Shown: positions 17,253-29,719, counted from the stretch's first letter. The stretch: 64,000 nucleotides of DNA from an uncultured Rhizobium sp. (GCA_945952315.1 CAMFIE010000007.1:93404-157403), one strand, 5' to 3'. The notes: a model not told the origin generated them from the letters alone. Made by a program: numbers and translations.

Positions 17253-17582
17253 CTATTGAAGAGCCTTTTCCAGCGCCAGTGAGACCCATTTGTTCAGGCT
17301 CATGCCCGCACGCTTTGCGGCAAGGGTGATTTCCTTGTGAAGCGCAGGCTCGGTTCGCACCATGAACTGGCCGGAAAACGGCTTTTCCGGTTCTTCACCG
17401 CGCTCGGCGCAAAAAGCCAAATAGTCCTCAATCGAATCTGCAAGTGCCTGCTTCAGTTCCGCAGCTGTCGTCCCCTGAAAGGTGATGACATCCCGAAGAT
17501 TGATCACTTCGCCATGGAACAGCTCGGCTTCCTGGTCAAATTCTACAAGCGCTTCGTAGCCTTTGTAATGCATCAATGCCAT
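17253..17582 (-). CDS. hicB: HicB-family antitoxin
   Basis: A 109-residue antitoxin. The N-terminal partial RNase H-like fold (MHYKGYEALVEFDQEAELFHGEV, then ITFQGTTAAELKQALADSIE) is followed by a C-terminal ribbon-helix-helix (FMVRTEPALHKEITLAAKRAGMSLNKWV) for DNA binding. Its start overlaps the hicA stop by ten bases. It should neutralise HicA and repress the operon. Confidence 0.9.
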   Translation of the reverse strand: MALMHYKGYEALVEFDQEAELFHGEVINLRDVITFQGTTAAELKQALADSIEDYLAFCAERGEEPEKPFSGQFMVRTEPALHKEITLAAKRAGMSLNKWVSLALEKALQ

Positions 17583-17836
17583 GTGTTTACCTCTGCCGAG
17601 ATGAGGAAGCGCCGCATGGACCTGACGGCTCCCTTGTCTGTTTCCTTCTGCGGATGCGGGCGATGAAACACCGCCCGGCGCCCGTTCAGGGCGATGCGGA
17701 TGCGCGAGCCATTGCCTTCGCTGAGTTCCGCACCGAGCGCGATGAGCATCGCCTCGATATCGCGCCAGGGAATGTTGCCGCTGACGGGGTCCGTGAAGAT
17801 GGACTCAAAGGTCCGTTTGTGTTTGCCCGGAGTCAT
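17573..17836 (-). CDS. hicA: HicA-family mRNA-interferase toxin
   Basis: An 87-residue toxin of the HicA family (double-stranded-RNA-binding-like fold), predicted to cleave mRNA. It has IPWRDIEAMLIALGAELSEG, GSRIRIALNGRRAVFHRPHP and KGAVRSMRRFL. The position of the catalytic His in the GSHH-type motif of many HicA proteins is Arg here, while a HRPHP segment further on keeps two His residues; this variant is common in proteobacteria, so activity remains plausible. First gene of hicAB. Confidence 0.85.
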   Translation of the reverse strand: MTPGKHKRTFESIFTDPVSGNIPWRDIEAMLIALGAELSEGNGSRIRIALNGRRAVFHRPHPQKETDKGAVRSMRRFLISAEVNTWH

Positions 17837-17837
17837 T

Positions 17838-17857
17838 TGATATCACTTTCTGATATC
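17838..17857. promoter_or_regulatory. candidate hicAB operator
   Basis: Two perfect GATATC palindromes, each inside TGATATC, at 17839-17844 and 17852-17857, immediately upstream of the hicA start codon. This is where the ribbon-helix-helix of HicB would be expected to bind. Confidence 0.55.
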
Positions 17858-17922
17858 TTGTGCAAGAACCTGTAAAAAATATTGAAAGACAGTGCTAAAA
17901 TTAGAAAATGCAGTCAATAATG

Positions 17923-17954
17923 AAAAATCCGCCACATCGTGAGACGCGGCGGAT
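17923..17954 (-). terminator. terminator of carB
   Basis: Stem AATCCGCC / GGCGGATT followed by TTTTTCATT on the minus strand, 28 bases past the carB stop. Confidence 0.85.
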
Positions 17955-17981
17955 TGTTTGGTCCGGAATTGAAAGTCGGGA

Positions 17982-21476
<3,495 letters not shown>

Positions 21477-21818
21477 GGGTCCGGTCCTGTCGTAAATCAC
21501 GTTGCGCGAAAAACCGGCCAGGGTGGGAGGTCACCGGCCGGGTGTCGAACGCTTCTCAATTAAAGGCTAGACCGGGCTTATAGGCGAAGGTTTGGCTTTA
21601 CGGAACCCTCTATTTTGCGCTTTTGGAAGAAACTGTGGACGGGTTCGCTCCAGTATCCTCGGCGCCTGGCCATCATCCCGGTCACAAGACCTGAGGTACG
21701 TATGTCAGCAGGAATATCAACCAGTGCCTGCGCAGTTTCGGTTTACGTCATCCCTTCCGTGCATATATATGTTTTAAACATAACTAGGCCCATGAGCAGG
21801 GCCGCAGGGAGAACGGGC

Positions 21819-22781
21819 ATGAAGTGGGACAATCTGCGCCAGTCGGACAATGTCGAGGATCGCCGCAGCGACAATGGCGCGGGCGCGGGGCTGGGCGGCG
21901 GTGGTTTCGGTGGTGGCCTCGGTGGCGGCATGGGCGGCGGCTTTGGCCGGGGCGGCGGTGTTCGCCTTGCCGGTGGCAGCTGGAAGATGGTGCTGTTCAT
22001 GATCGCGCTGTTCTTCATCCTGAAGGCGATGGGCATTGATGCGACCCAGCTTCTGGATGGATCGGGCAGTCTCAACCCGGGTTCCTCCGGCCAGACCTCC
22101 GGCTATTCGCAGAATTCCGGCTCCGGCTCGTCTAATGTTTCCAATGACGAGATGACGAAATTCGTGCGCGCGGTGCTTGGCACCACGGAAGATGCCTGGA
22201 CAGGTATCTTCAAGGCAAACGGCGTGACTTACGAAAAGCCGAAGCTCGTGCTCTTCAGCGGTGAAACCGACAGCCAGTGCGGCACAGCCGATGCGGCAAC
22301 CGGCCCGTTCTATTGCCCGGGTGACCGCAAGGTGTTTCTCGACACGGCCTTTTTCCAGGAGCTTTCCGATCGCTTCGGCGCGCCCGGTGATTTCGCCAAT
22401 GCCTATGTGATTGCCCATGAAGTGGGCCACCATGTGCAGAACCTGCTGGGCGTGCTGCCCGATATCAATCGTCAGCGACAGGCGATGGACGAAGTAGAGT
22501 CTAACAAGATGTCCGTTCGGGTAGAGCTTCAGGCCGATTGTTTTGCCGGTATATGGGCGAAATATGCGGATGGACGCGGCATTATCGAGCCGGGGGACAT
22601 GGAGGAAGCGCTGAAGGCCGCCCAGCAGATTGGCGACGATACGCTGCAGAAGAAGGCGCAGGGCTATGTCGTGCCCGACAGCTTCAATCACGGCACCTCC
22701 GCCCAGCGCATGTATTGGCTGAAGCGCGGCTTCGAGACCGGCGATCTCGACGCCTGCAACACCTTCAAGGGCAATATCTGA
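21819..22781 (+). CDS. YpfJ-family neutral zinc metallopeptidase
   Basis: A 320-residue membrane-anchored protein. After a charged N-terminus comes a Gly-rich stretch (about 22-48), one membrane segment (about 56-71, VLFMIALFFILKAMG), a Ser/Gly linker (80-108), and the catalytic domain with HEVGHH at H200-H205 and a downstream ELQADCFAGIW that supplies the third zinc ligand. This is the YpfJ/neutral zinc metallopeptidase family; substrate unknown. A GGGAGA box favours this start; an in-frame ATG at 21792 is possible. Confidence 0.9.
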   Translation: MKWDNLRQSDNVEDRRSDNGAGAGLGGGGFGGGLGGGMGGGFGRGGGVRLAGGSWKMVLFMIALFFILKAMGIDATQLLDGSGSLNPGSSGQTSGYSQNSGSGSSNVSNDEMTKFVRAVLGTTEDAWTGIFKANGVTYEKPKLVLFSGETDSQCGTADAATGPFYCPGDRKVFLDTAFFQELSDRFGAPGDFANAYVIAHEVGHHVQNLLGVLPDINRQRQAMDEVESNKMSVRVELQADCFAGIWAKYADGRGIIEPGDMEEALKAAQQIGDDTLQKKAQGYVVPDSFNHGTSAQRMYWLKRGFETGDLDACNTFKGNI

Positions 22782-22805
22782 GCCTGATAAAGCGGATGCA
22801 CGCAT

Positions 22806-22845
22806 AAGCCGAATTCATGAGCGCATGAATTCGGCTTTTCCTTTT
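22806..22845 (+). terminator. terminator of the YpfJ-family gene
   Basis: Fourteen-base perfect stem AAGCCGAATTCATG / CATGAATTCGGCTT, loop AGCG, followed by TTCCTTTTCC. Confidence 0.85.
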
Positions 22846-22940
22846 CCGTTTTTGCTTTTCCTGTCCCGATTTTTGCCTTATCCCGGCTCTCTTGCCCGAA
22901 TTTCTGGTGATTTTGCACGAATTTTGACGAGGAACGCGCC

Positions 22941-24335
22941 ATGCATGCGCCGGTGGATGCTGTGAAGGATGATATCCGGGACAATTCCTGGATGGGCCAT
23001 ATCAAGGCCACGCTGGCGCTCGGCATTCCGCTGATCGGCGCGCAGCTGGCCCAGCTCGGCATTCATACCACCGATGTGGTGATCGTTGGCCAGCTTGGCG
23101 CGGAAAAGCTTGCGGCCATGGTGCTGGCCGGGCAGTTCCTGTTCACCGTCTTCATTCTCGGCTCGGGTATCTCGATTGCGGTGATGCCGATGGTGGCGCA
23201 AGCCTTCGGGCGGGGGGATCCGGTCGCGATCCGCCGGTCGCTGCGCATGGGCCTCTGGGCGTCCATTCTCTACTGGCTGATCACCCTGCCGATCTATCTG
23301 AAGGCCGAGCCGATCCTGCTGCTTTTGAAGCAGAAACCGGATGTGGCAAGCCTTGCGGCGCATTACATCGCGGTTGCCGCCTTTGCCATGCTGCCCGGGC
23401 TTTTGTTTCTGGTGCTGCGCAGCCTTGTGAGTGCGGTCGGACGGGCAGGGGTGATCCTCTGGGTCACGATTGCCACGCTGGTTCTGAATGCATTCCTCGC
23501 CTATGGGCTGGTGCTCGGCCATTTCGGCCTGCCGAAAATGGGCATGCAGGGCGCGGCGATTGTCAGCTGCATCGTGCAATATGCCGGGCTTGCGGTGCTG
23601 ATCGCCTATATCCAGCTGATCGAGACCCGCAAATACGAGCTCTTCGTGCGCTTCTGGCGGCCGGACTGGCATGCCTTTGGCGAGGTGGTGAAGCTCGGCC
23701 TGCCGATTGGCATCACGGTTCTGGCGGAAGTGAGCCTCTTCACCGCCGCCTCGCTGATGATCGGGTCTATCGGCACGATGGAACTGGCCGCCCACGGGAT
23801 CAGCCTGCAGCTGGCCTCGATTGCCTTCATGATCCCGCTCGGGCTGTCGCAGGCCGCAACCGTCCGGATCGGCGTGGCACATGGGCAGAAGGATTTCGAT
23901 GCGCTGGTGAAGGCATCGATCACCGTCATTGCGATCGCCGGGCTGATCGCGCTCTGCGGCGGGGCGATGCTGATCCTGAAACCGGTCTATTTCGCGAGCT
24001 TCTATGTCAGCGCCGACAATCCGGATACGCCGGAGCTTCTGCGCATTGCCCGCAATTTGGTGATTGTCGCCGGGATCTTCCAGCTGGTGGACAGCATTCA
24101 GGCGATAGCGAGCGGCCTGCTGCGCGGGCTGAAGGATGCGAGCGTGCCGATGGTGCTGGCGCTGATTGCCTATTGGCCCATCGGCTTCGGCCTTGCCTGG
24201 GTCTTTGCATTTCCGCTTGGCTACCGCGAGCTCGGCGTCTGGTTCGGCTTCCTCATGGGCCTCGGCACCGCCTGCCTCTTCCTCTGCACCCGGTTTTACA
24301 TCCTCGTGCAAAGGGAGCGGCGCTTGCTGGCCTGA
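22941..24335 (+). CDS. MATE-family multidrug efflux transporter
   Basis: A 464-residue inner-membrane protein with about twelve hydrophobic segments in two six-helix bundles. It resembles the NorM branch: GIPLIGAQLAQLGIHTTDVV in helix 1 and the LGLPIGITVLAEVSLF segment at the start of the second bundle. Predicted to export cationic drugs or metabolites in exchange for Na+ or H+. A GACGAGGAA box lies upstream. It stands alone between terminators. Confidence 0.92.
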   Translation: MHAPVDAVKDDIRDNSWMGHIKATLALGIPLIGAQLAQLGIHTTDVVIVGQLGAEKLAAMVLAGQFLFTVFILGSGISIAVMPMVAQAFGRGDPVAIRRSLRMGLWASILYWLITLPIYLKAEPILLLLKQKPDVASLAAHYIAVAAFAMLPGLLFLVLRSLVSAVGRAGVILWVTIATLVLNAFLAYGLVLGHFGLPKMGMQGAAIVSCIVQYAGLAVLIAYIQLIETRKYELFVRFWRPDWHAFGEVVKLGLPIGITVLAEVSLFTAASLMIGSIGTMELAAHGISLQLASIAFMIPLGLSQAATVRIGVAHGQKDFDALVKASITVIAIAGLIALCGGAMLILKPVYFASFYVSADNPDTPELLRIARNLVIVAGIFQLVDSIQAIASGLLRGLKDASVPMVLALIAYWPIGFGLAWVFAFPLGYRELGVWFGFLMGLGTACLFLCTRFYILVQRERRLLA

Positions 24336-24360
24336 TGGCGAAGGCTGTCGTTGCCGGTGA

Positions 24361-24392
24361 AAAAAGCCCTGCCGGAATGTTCTGGCAGGGCC
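24361..24392 (-). terminator. terminator between the MATE gene and the 287-residue orphan
   Basis: Stem GCCCTGCC / GGCAGGGC with a T-run of six on the minus strand; it closes the minus-strand orphan gene 68 bases past its stop. Confidence 0.8.
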
Positions 24393-24459
24393 TTACTGGA
24401 CAACAAATATGAATGTCTCGAACATGCAAGAGCCCGTCTGAAGAAGAGGACTGATCGGG

Positions 24460-25323
24460 TTACCAGTAGACGCTCAACTGTTCGTCCGTGAGATCGATGA
24501 AATAGCCAAGGTCCAATGAAACACCCGCAGAGTTTGAATCACTTTGAATGGCCAACTGTTGTCTGGTCTGTGTCTCTCTGACACTGCCGTCTTCGTTATA
24601 CATTGTTACCGTGCCATCCGCTTTCATTTCCGCAACAACCCTGCCCTGGCTGTCTTTCTGTTGGAAGGCGTTGATCTTGATATCGCCGTTTTCATCCGTT
24701 CGAAGTGATGCTCCAGCAACTGGGGAAGCAAGGCCTAATTCAAATCTGATGCTATCTTCTGATCTTTTTGCCCAGTAAATATCTTGTTCTACCGATTTCT
24801 TTACTATTTCTAATTTTTCATCGATACGCTGTTGACGTGTGTTAATATATTCCTGTTCAAGATCTTTGTATCCTTTTGATTTTGCCCATTCTATCTGGTC
24901 ATCGATTTTTGCCGCGATTTTTGCCGGGTCTACCATTTTTCTGTAATCTTCTATATGATTCAGGAGATTATTATTCCGGACTACACTGATCAGAAAACCC
25001 ATTGTTTTTTTTGATTTCGCAATACTGTCTTCCCATGTTCCCTGATCGTTGAAGATGTGGCTTAGCATATAGACATTCCCGGCAAATCGTTCTGCTGCGG
25101 AAGTCAGTGTGTAGTCGCCACCTGCGTCCATACCGGCGCTCTCACCCGGTGCTATTGCCGGTTTCTTTTCACTGGTTGGCGGGGCTGCATTCGCATTCCG
25201 CTGTGCTGAAAGAATTCGATCAATTTCGTCCGTGGCACCGGTGGCGGATTTCCGATTCATCAGATCGCCCGCCCTGAGAAGGGAAAGGGCAATGGATGCG
25301 CTGCCTGATATCTGCATTGTCAT
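24460..25323 (-). CDS. uncharacterised 287-residue protein, divergent from the RTX gene
   Basis: I do not recognise a family. The protein has no signal peptide or membrane span. Its N-terminus (MTMQISGSASIALSLLRAGD) is followed by a low-complexity linker (about 40-65), a mainly helical middle (about 70-195) with long charged helices such as the YKDLEQEYINTRQQRIDEK segment, and a beta-rich tail (about 215-287) containing DGTVTMYNEDGSVRETQ, which resembles an RHS/YD-like or MORN-like hairpin. A GGGAG box supports the start. Codon use is visibly more AT-rich than the neighbours. Its shared AT-rich promoter region with the RTX gene suggests coacquisition; it could be a secreted or surface-associated partner, but that is inference. 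Confidence 0.7.
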   Translation of the reverse strand: MTMQISGSASIALSLLRAGDLMNRKSATGATDEIDRILSAQRNANAAPPTSEKKPAIAPGESAGMDAGGDYTLTSAAERFAGNVYMLSHIFNDQGTWEDSIAKSKKTMGFLISVVRNNNLLNHIEDYRKMVDPAKIAAKIDDQIEWAKSKGYKDLEQEYINTRQQRIDEKLEIVKKSVEQDIYWAKRSEDSIRFELGLASPVAGASLRTDENGDIKINAFQQKDSQGRVVAEMKADGTVTMYNEDGSVRETQTRQQLAIQSDSNSAGVSLDLGYFIDLTDEQLSVYW

Positions 25324-25511
25324 ATACTCCCTTGCTTGGGTTGGAGATCATGTAAATTACACCTTAAATTGAATACAAATAGGTTAAAAAGTGGTTTATT
25401 GATGAATAAAATAAGTATATCTATAATAAAAATTATTAATTATAACCAAATACTAGCTGAATCTATGGGTGAAAAATTCCATTGATTAAACCATAAATTG
25501 ATAACATTCTG

Positions 25512-25533
25512 CCCTCTCAACAGAGGGAGAGGG
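25512..25533 (+). promoter_or_regulatory. hairpin over the ribosome binding site of the RTX gene
   Basis: CCCTCT (25512-25517) can pair with AGAGGG (25522-25527), and the one-base longer CCCTCTC can instead pair with GAGAGGG (25527-25533). The second pairing buries the purine-rich Shine-Dalgarno stretch. This suggests translational control; no folding was computed. Confidence 0.35.
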
Positions 25534-25536
25534 AAA

Positions 25537-27333
25537 ATGTTTATACCTGGAATGACAATTACTTGGGTTGCAACCAATTATGACGAGAAGGTTGTCGGGA
25601 GCAGTGGCGACCAAAATTTCTGGTTCGGCGGTCACTGGTGGTCTGGGATTGAATACACCAGTTCAACCCGGAGTGGCTGGATGGATATTGATGGCGGTGA
25701 TGGCACCGATTCCATCATTCTTGCCAGCAATTCCTATTATATGTTCACCGCTGCGAAGCTGCGTTCGATGAAGAATGTTGAAGTTCTCTACGGCATCGAC
25801 ACGCGGGGTGATCCCATCTATTTCATGAACAAGCTTGACCTGAAATATGAGAACAAAATCATCAGCATGGTCAATATTGAAGGGTTTTACGGAAACGACA
25901 GCAACAACGAGTTCATCGGGTCCGATTTCGCAGAAAAAGTATATGGCAATGGCGGTGCCGATACTATTTTCGGCAATGGCGGAGATGATCAACTCTACGG
26001 CGACATGGGTTCATATAACTTCAATTATAACTTCAATCTGTATGGCTACCACGATCCAAAAGATATGGGCGACTATATCGATGGTGGTAGTGGGAATGAC
26101 TTTATTGATGGTCAGGAAGGGGATGATACGCTGCTAGGCGGTGAGGGTGATGATGTTATAGAGGGCGGACAGGGGAATGACACCATCTACGGCGGCGCGG
26201 GCGCTGACAAGCTCAAGGGCGGGGATGGTGACGATACGCTCTATGTCGATGCGGATGATACCGAAGTAGACGGAGGGAGCGGCAACAATATCATCCGGTT
26301 GGACCCGACCAGTTCTGGCGGCCCGATCAACCTGTCGTCTTTCCACGCCAAGTTTACCAATATTTCCGGCTTTTCCGGCGGCAGCGGCAATGATGTGATC
26401 AATGGCACCGATGGCAGTGACACTCTCATGGGTGCGGATGGCAATGACACCCTTAGCGGCGGCAAGGGCAATGACAAGCTCTATGGAGACAATGGCAACG
26501 ATACGCTGAGCGGCGGCGAAGGCGATGACCTGCTGGATGGTGGCGCAGGTATTGATACCGCGTCGTTTGCGGACCTTGCCACCGGCATCACGGCCGACCT
26601 TTCCCTGAAGACTGCGCAGCAGATTGGATCAACGGGGCTCGATACGCTCACCAATATCGAAAATATCATTGGCACTGCCTTCGGCGACAAGCTGACTGGC
26701 GATGCGGGCGACAACACTCTCCAGGGCGGGGCAGGCAATGATACGCTCATCGGCGGTCTCGGGAATGACATACTGGATGGTGGTGCGGGAAATGATACCG
26801 CAAACTATACCGGCATGACTTCGGGTGTTACCGTCAACCTCTCGCTCTCAGGCGCGCAGAACACCGGCGCTGGCGGCTATGATACGCTCATCAGCATCGA
26901 AAATCTGAGCGGCACCAGCTACCAGGACACGCTGATCGGCGATGGCAATGCCAATACAATCAACGGTTGGGCGGGCAAGGACACGATTATCGGCGGACGC
27001 GGCAATGATATTCTGACGGGCGGCAGCGGCGCGGACAGCTTCCGCTTCTCCGCAGGGGACGGTCTCGACAAGATTACCGATTTCAGCATTGCAGATGGTG
27101 ACCGTATCGTTCTGGATGCTGCCTCATATGGCATCGCGGCGGGTTCCGCGATCTCGAGTTACCTCGCCTTTGGTTCTGCTGCCACGAAGGCCGATCACGG
27201 CTATTTCATTGTGAACGATAACGGCGTCTGGTGGGATGCGGACGGAAGCGGGGCAGGTGCCGCGCAGCAAATGATCCAGTTTGCCGCAGGGACTGTCTCC
27301 AATCTGAACGCAAGCCAGTTTCTGTTTGCCTGA
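25537..27333 (+). CDS. RTX-type calcium-binding secreted protein
   Basis: A 598-residue protein built of hemolysin-type GGxGxDxUx nonapeptide repeats: groups at about residues 135-155, 180-240, 290-350, 385-430 and 465-500, which form Ca2+-binding beta-rolls. Between them a unit of about 84 residues occurs twice, each with a TADLSL/TVNLSL strand and a LTNIENI/LISIENL motif. The C-terminus (KITDFSIADGDRIVLDA and a final SQFLFA) is the type I secretion signal region. There is no N-terminal signal peptide and no type I exporter in the window, so export must use machinery encoded elsewhere. No catalytic domain is visible; adhesin or matrix protein is likely. The start is set by GAGGGAGAGGG; an upstream in-frame ATA-region start is unlikely. 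Confidence 0.88.
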   Translation: MFIPGMTITWVATNYDEKVVGSSGDQNFWFGGHWWSGIEYTSSTRSGWMDIDGGDGTDSIILASNSYYMFTAAKLRSMKNVEVLYGIDTRGDPIYFMNKLDLKYENKIISMVNIEGFYGNDSNNEFIGSDFAEKVYGNGGADTIFGNGGDDQLYGDMGSYNFNYNFNLYGYHDPKDMGDYIDGGSGNDFIDGQEGDDTLLGGEGDDVIEGGQGNDTIYGGAGADKLKGGDGDDTLYVDADDTEVDGGSGNNIIRLDPTSSGGPINLSSFHAKFTNISGFSGGSGNDVINGTDGSDTLMGADGNDTLSGGKGNDKLYGDNGNDTLSGGEGDDLLDGGAGIDTASFADLATGITADLSLKTAQQIGSTGLDTLTNIENIIGTAFGDKLTGDAGDNTLQGGAGNDTLIGGLGNDILDGGAGNDTANYTGMTSGVTVNLSLSGAQNTGAGGYDTLISIENLSGTSYQDTLIGDGNANTINGWAGKDTIIGGRGNDILTGGSGADSFRFSAGDGLDKITDFSIADGDRIVLDAASYGIAAGSAISSYLAFGSAATKADHGYFIVNDNGVWWDADGSGAGAAQQMIQFAAGTVSNLNASQFLFA

Positions 27334-27348
27334 GCTCAAATGAGGCAA

Positions 27349-27377
27349 TAAAAAAGCCCGCGAAATGCGGGCTTTTT
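27349..27377. terminator. bidirectional terminator between the RTX gene and carA
   Basis: Stem AGCCCGC / GCGGGCT with A-run before and T-run after, between convergent genes. Confidence 0.88.
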
Positions 27378-27397
27378 CAATGGGCTGGCGGTTGAAC

Positions 27398-28603
27398 TCA
27401 ACGTTCCGCGAGAGCCGGTTCACCCTTCTTTTCACGCACCAGATTGATGAAGCGGCGGAAGAGGTAGTGGCTGTCCTGCGGGCCGGGGGAGGCTTCCGGG
27501 TGGTGCTGCACGGAAAAGACCGGCTTGCCCACAAGCCGCAGGCCGCAATTCGTGCCGTCGAACAGGGAAACGTGAGTCTCCTCAACGCCTTCCGGGAGGG
27601 AGTTCGAATCCACCGCGAAGCCGTGGTTCATCGAGACGATTTCCACCTTGCCGGTCGTGTGATCCTTCACCGGATGGTTCGCGCCGTGATGGCCCTGATG
27701 CATCTTCGAGGTCTTCGCGCCAAGCGCGATGCCGAGCATCTGGTGGCCGAGGCAGATGCCGAACAGCGGCAAGCCGCTTTCCACCAGCTTGCGGATTGCC
27801 GGAACCGCGTATTCACCGGTCGCGGCCGGATCTCCCGGGCCGTTCGAAAGGAACACGCCATCCGGCTTCAAGGCCAGAACCTCTTCGGCCGAGGTGGTGG
27901 CCGGAACCACGGTCACCTTGCAGCCGAGGCCGGAGAAGAGGCGCAGGATATTGCGCTTCACGCCGAAATCCATCGCCACGATGTGATAGGCGGCATCCTT
28001 GTCGCCCAGCGTCGACACGCCTTCGTTCCACACCCAGGGCTGCTCCATCCAGGTGGAGGACTGGCCGGAGGTCGCGACCTTTGCGAGGTCGAGGCCTTCA
28101 AGGCCGCTCCAGGCCTTGGCTTCCGCCTTGAGCGCATCGAGATCGAACACGCCGTTCGGATCATGGGCAATCACCGCATTCGGCATGCCGTTTTCGCGGA
28201 TCCAGACGGTGAGCGCGCGCGTATCGATGCCGCAGAGGCCGATCACGCCGCGGGCCTTCAGCCAGGCATCGAGATGCTTGGCCGCCCGGTAATTCGAGGG
28301 ATCGGTGATATCGGCCTTGAAGATCACGCCGACGGCGCCATGGCGGGCGGCGGGCGTCAGGTCTTCGATGTCTTCCTCGTTGGTGCCGACATTGCCGATA
28401 TGCGGAAAGGTGAAGGTGACGATCTGGCCGAGATAGGAGGGATCGGTGAGGATTTCCTCATAGCCGGTCAGCGCCGTGTTGAAGCAGACTTCCGCCTGCA
28501 CCTTGCCGGTCGCGCCGATGCCGAAGCCTTCGATGACAGTGCCATCGGCAAGAACGAGCATGGCGGTATGCTTGGGTTTCGTCCAGGGTGCGGTCGCGGT
28601 CAT
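27398..28603 (-). CDS. carA: carbamoyl-phosphate synthase small subunit
   Basis: A 401-residue glutaminase subunit that releases ammonia from glutamine for CarB. The N-terminal CPSase small-chain domain (about 12-150, GTVIEGFGIGATGKVQAEVC) is followed by a class I amidotransferase domain with nucleophile Cys in LFGICLGHQMLGIALGAK and the His-Glu pair in VQHHPEASPGPQD. Start MTATAPWTKPKHTAML is standard; the open frame 39 codons further upstream is not coding-like. Single gene; the divergent 315-base gap to yqeY contains both promoters and no other gene I can support. Confidence 0.96.
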   Translation of the reverse strand: MTATAPWTKPKHTAMLVLADGTVIEGFGIGATGKVQAEVCFNTALTGYEEILTDPSYLGQIVTFTFPHIGNVGTNEEDIEDLTPAARHGAVGVIFKADITDPSNYRAAKHLDAWLKARGVIGLCGIDTRALTVWIRENGMPNAVIAHDPNGVFDLDALKAEAKAWSGLEGLDLAKVATSGQSSTWMEQPWVWNEGVSTLGDKDAAYHIVAMDFGVKRNILRLFSGLGCKVTVVPATTSAEEVLALKPDGVFLSNGPGDPAATGEYAVPAIRKLVESGLPLFGICLGHQMLGIALGAKTSKMHQGHHGANHPVKDHTTGKVEIVSMNHGFAVDSNSLPEGVEETHVSLFDGTNCGLRLVGKPVFSVQHHPEASPGPQDSHYLFRRFINLVREKKGEPALAER

Positions 28604-28918
28604 CTTTATCCCTTTTCCGGCCGGCGGCCCTGTTCGGGAGGAAACAGGGCGGCAGGCGCAAATCGCGTGTCGCAACGAAAATCGCGCGTGAATAGGCGCG
28701 CGGGCAACCCGCGTTGACATGTGCCTGATGCTGATTTTCGTGCAGGTGATGGTAGATAGTCAGAAAGACACCGGGGGTCAATCGGCTAAAAGCGCGGAAA
28801 TCCAAGTTTCCCAACCCATTTCGCTTCGGCTTGCGGCTTTTGCCCATCACGCCTATGTAAGGGGCACTTTAGATGCATGCGCCGCGCCAGGGAGCGCGCG
28901 CCAGCCCGGAGACAGAAG

Positions 28919-29368
28919 ATGCGTGACCAGCTCACCGCCGCCCTCAAGGACGCCATGAAGGCCAAGGACAGCCTCAGGCTCTCCACCATTCGCCTCATCC
29001 AGTCCGCGATCAAGGATCAGGATATCGCCCAGCGCACCGCCGGCAAGGAGCCGCTCGCCGATGGCGAAATCCTGCAGCTGATGGCAAAGCTCGTGAAGCA
29101 GCGCGAGGAATCCGCGCGTATCTATGAAGAAAACGCCCGCCCGGAACTGGCGGAAAAGGAACGCGCCGAAATCGCCGCGATTGCCGCCTTCATGCCGAAG
29201 CAGCTTTCTGAAGACGAGACCCGCGCGGCCATCGAAAAGGCCATTGCCGAAACCGGCGCATCCGGCATCAAGGATATGGGCAAGGTGATCGCGGCCCTGC
29301 GCGCCGCCTATGCCGGCCAGATGGATTTCGGCAAGGCCTCCGGCATCGTCAAGGACATGCTGAAGTAA
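28919..29368 (+). CDS. GatB/YqeY domain protein
   Basis: A 149-residue protein of the YqeY family, homologous to the tail domain of the GatB amidotransferase subunit that contacts tRNA. It shows MRDQLTAALKDAMKAKDSLR, the RKLVKQREESARIYEE-like helix, and the C-terminal MGKVIAALRAAYAGQMDFGK motif. Length is normal. The start is supported by GGAGACAG. Free-standing YqeY has no firmly established role; it lies between carA and dnaG as in related genomes. Confidence 0.92.
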   Translation: MRDQLTAALKDAMKAKDSLRLSTIRLIQSAIKDQDIAQRTAGKEPLADGEILQLMAKLVKQREESARIYEENARPELAEKERAEIAAIAAFMPKQLSEDETRAAIEKAIAETGASGIKDMGKVIAALRAAYAGQMDFGKASGIVKDMLK

Positions 29369-29392
29369 ACAAGGTTCAGCGAAGGCGGCGGT

Positions 29393-29719
29393 TTATTCCG
29401 CTGCCTTCATCTGGCTCTCCATATAAAAGCGCAACACGGCGTTGATGCGGCTCTGATAGCCCGGCCCATCCTTCTTGAAGAACGCGAGGATATCATCGTC
29501 GAGGCGTATCGAAACAGCGCGCTTGACCTTCGGCACAACCCAGCGCGCCTTCGACCAGTCGACTTCCCAACCCACCCAATCCGGATCGTCGGCGAGCCTG
29601 GCCTCCAGTTCCTCATCCGTCATAGCCTTGACGCGAGCCCAATCCGTGCGATCTTCGCCACGGGCTATCATCTCCTCAATCTCGGCTACCGAATATCGTT
29701 TGATGTTTTTGTCGTTCAC
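29393..29719 (-). CDS. brnA: BrnA-family antitoxin
   Basis: A 108-residue protein. The N-terminal part (YSVAEIEEMIARGEDRTDWARV) wraps the toxin and the C-terminal ribbon-helix-helix (KRAVSIRLDDDILAFFKKDGPGYQSRINAVLRFYM) binds the operator. It overlaps the toxin gene by 44 bases. Together they form a BrnT-BrnA type II module as described in Brucella. Confidence 0.9.
   Translation of the reverse strand: MNDKNIKRYSVAEIEEMIARGEDRTDWARVKAMTDEELEARLADDPDWVGWEVDWSKARWVVPKVKRAVSIRLDDDILAFFKKDGPGYQSRINAVLRFYMESQMKAAE

Noticed and set aside
22878..24311. 477-residue open frame opposite the MATE gene
   Set aside because: Charged, low-complexity antisense translation without domains.
25900..27050. Dense short repeats in the RTX gene, considered as a CRISPR-like or satellite array
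   Set aside because: The repeats are nine-codon GGxGxDxUx units in frame within one gene, with no conserved nucleotide repeat or spacer structure. No CRISPR array was seen anywhere in the window.
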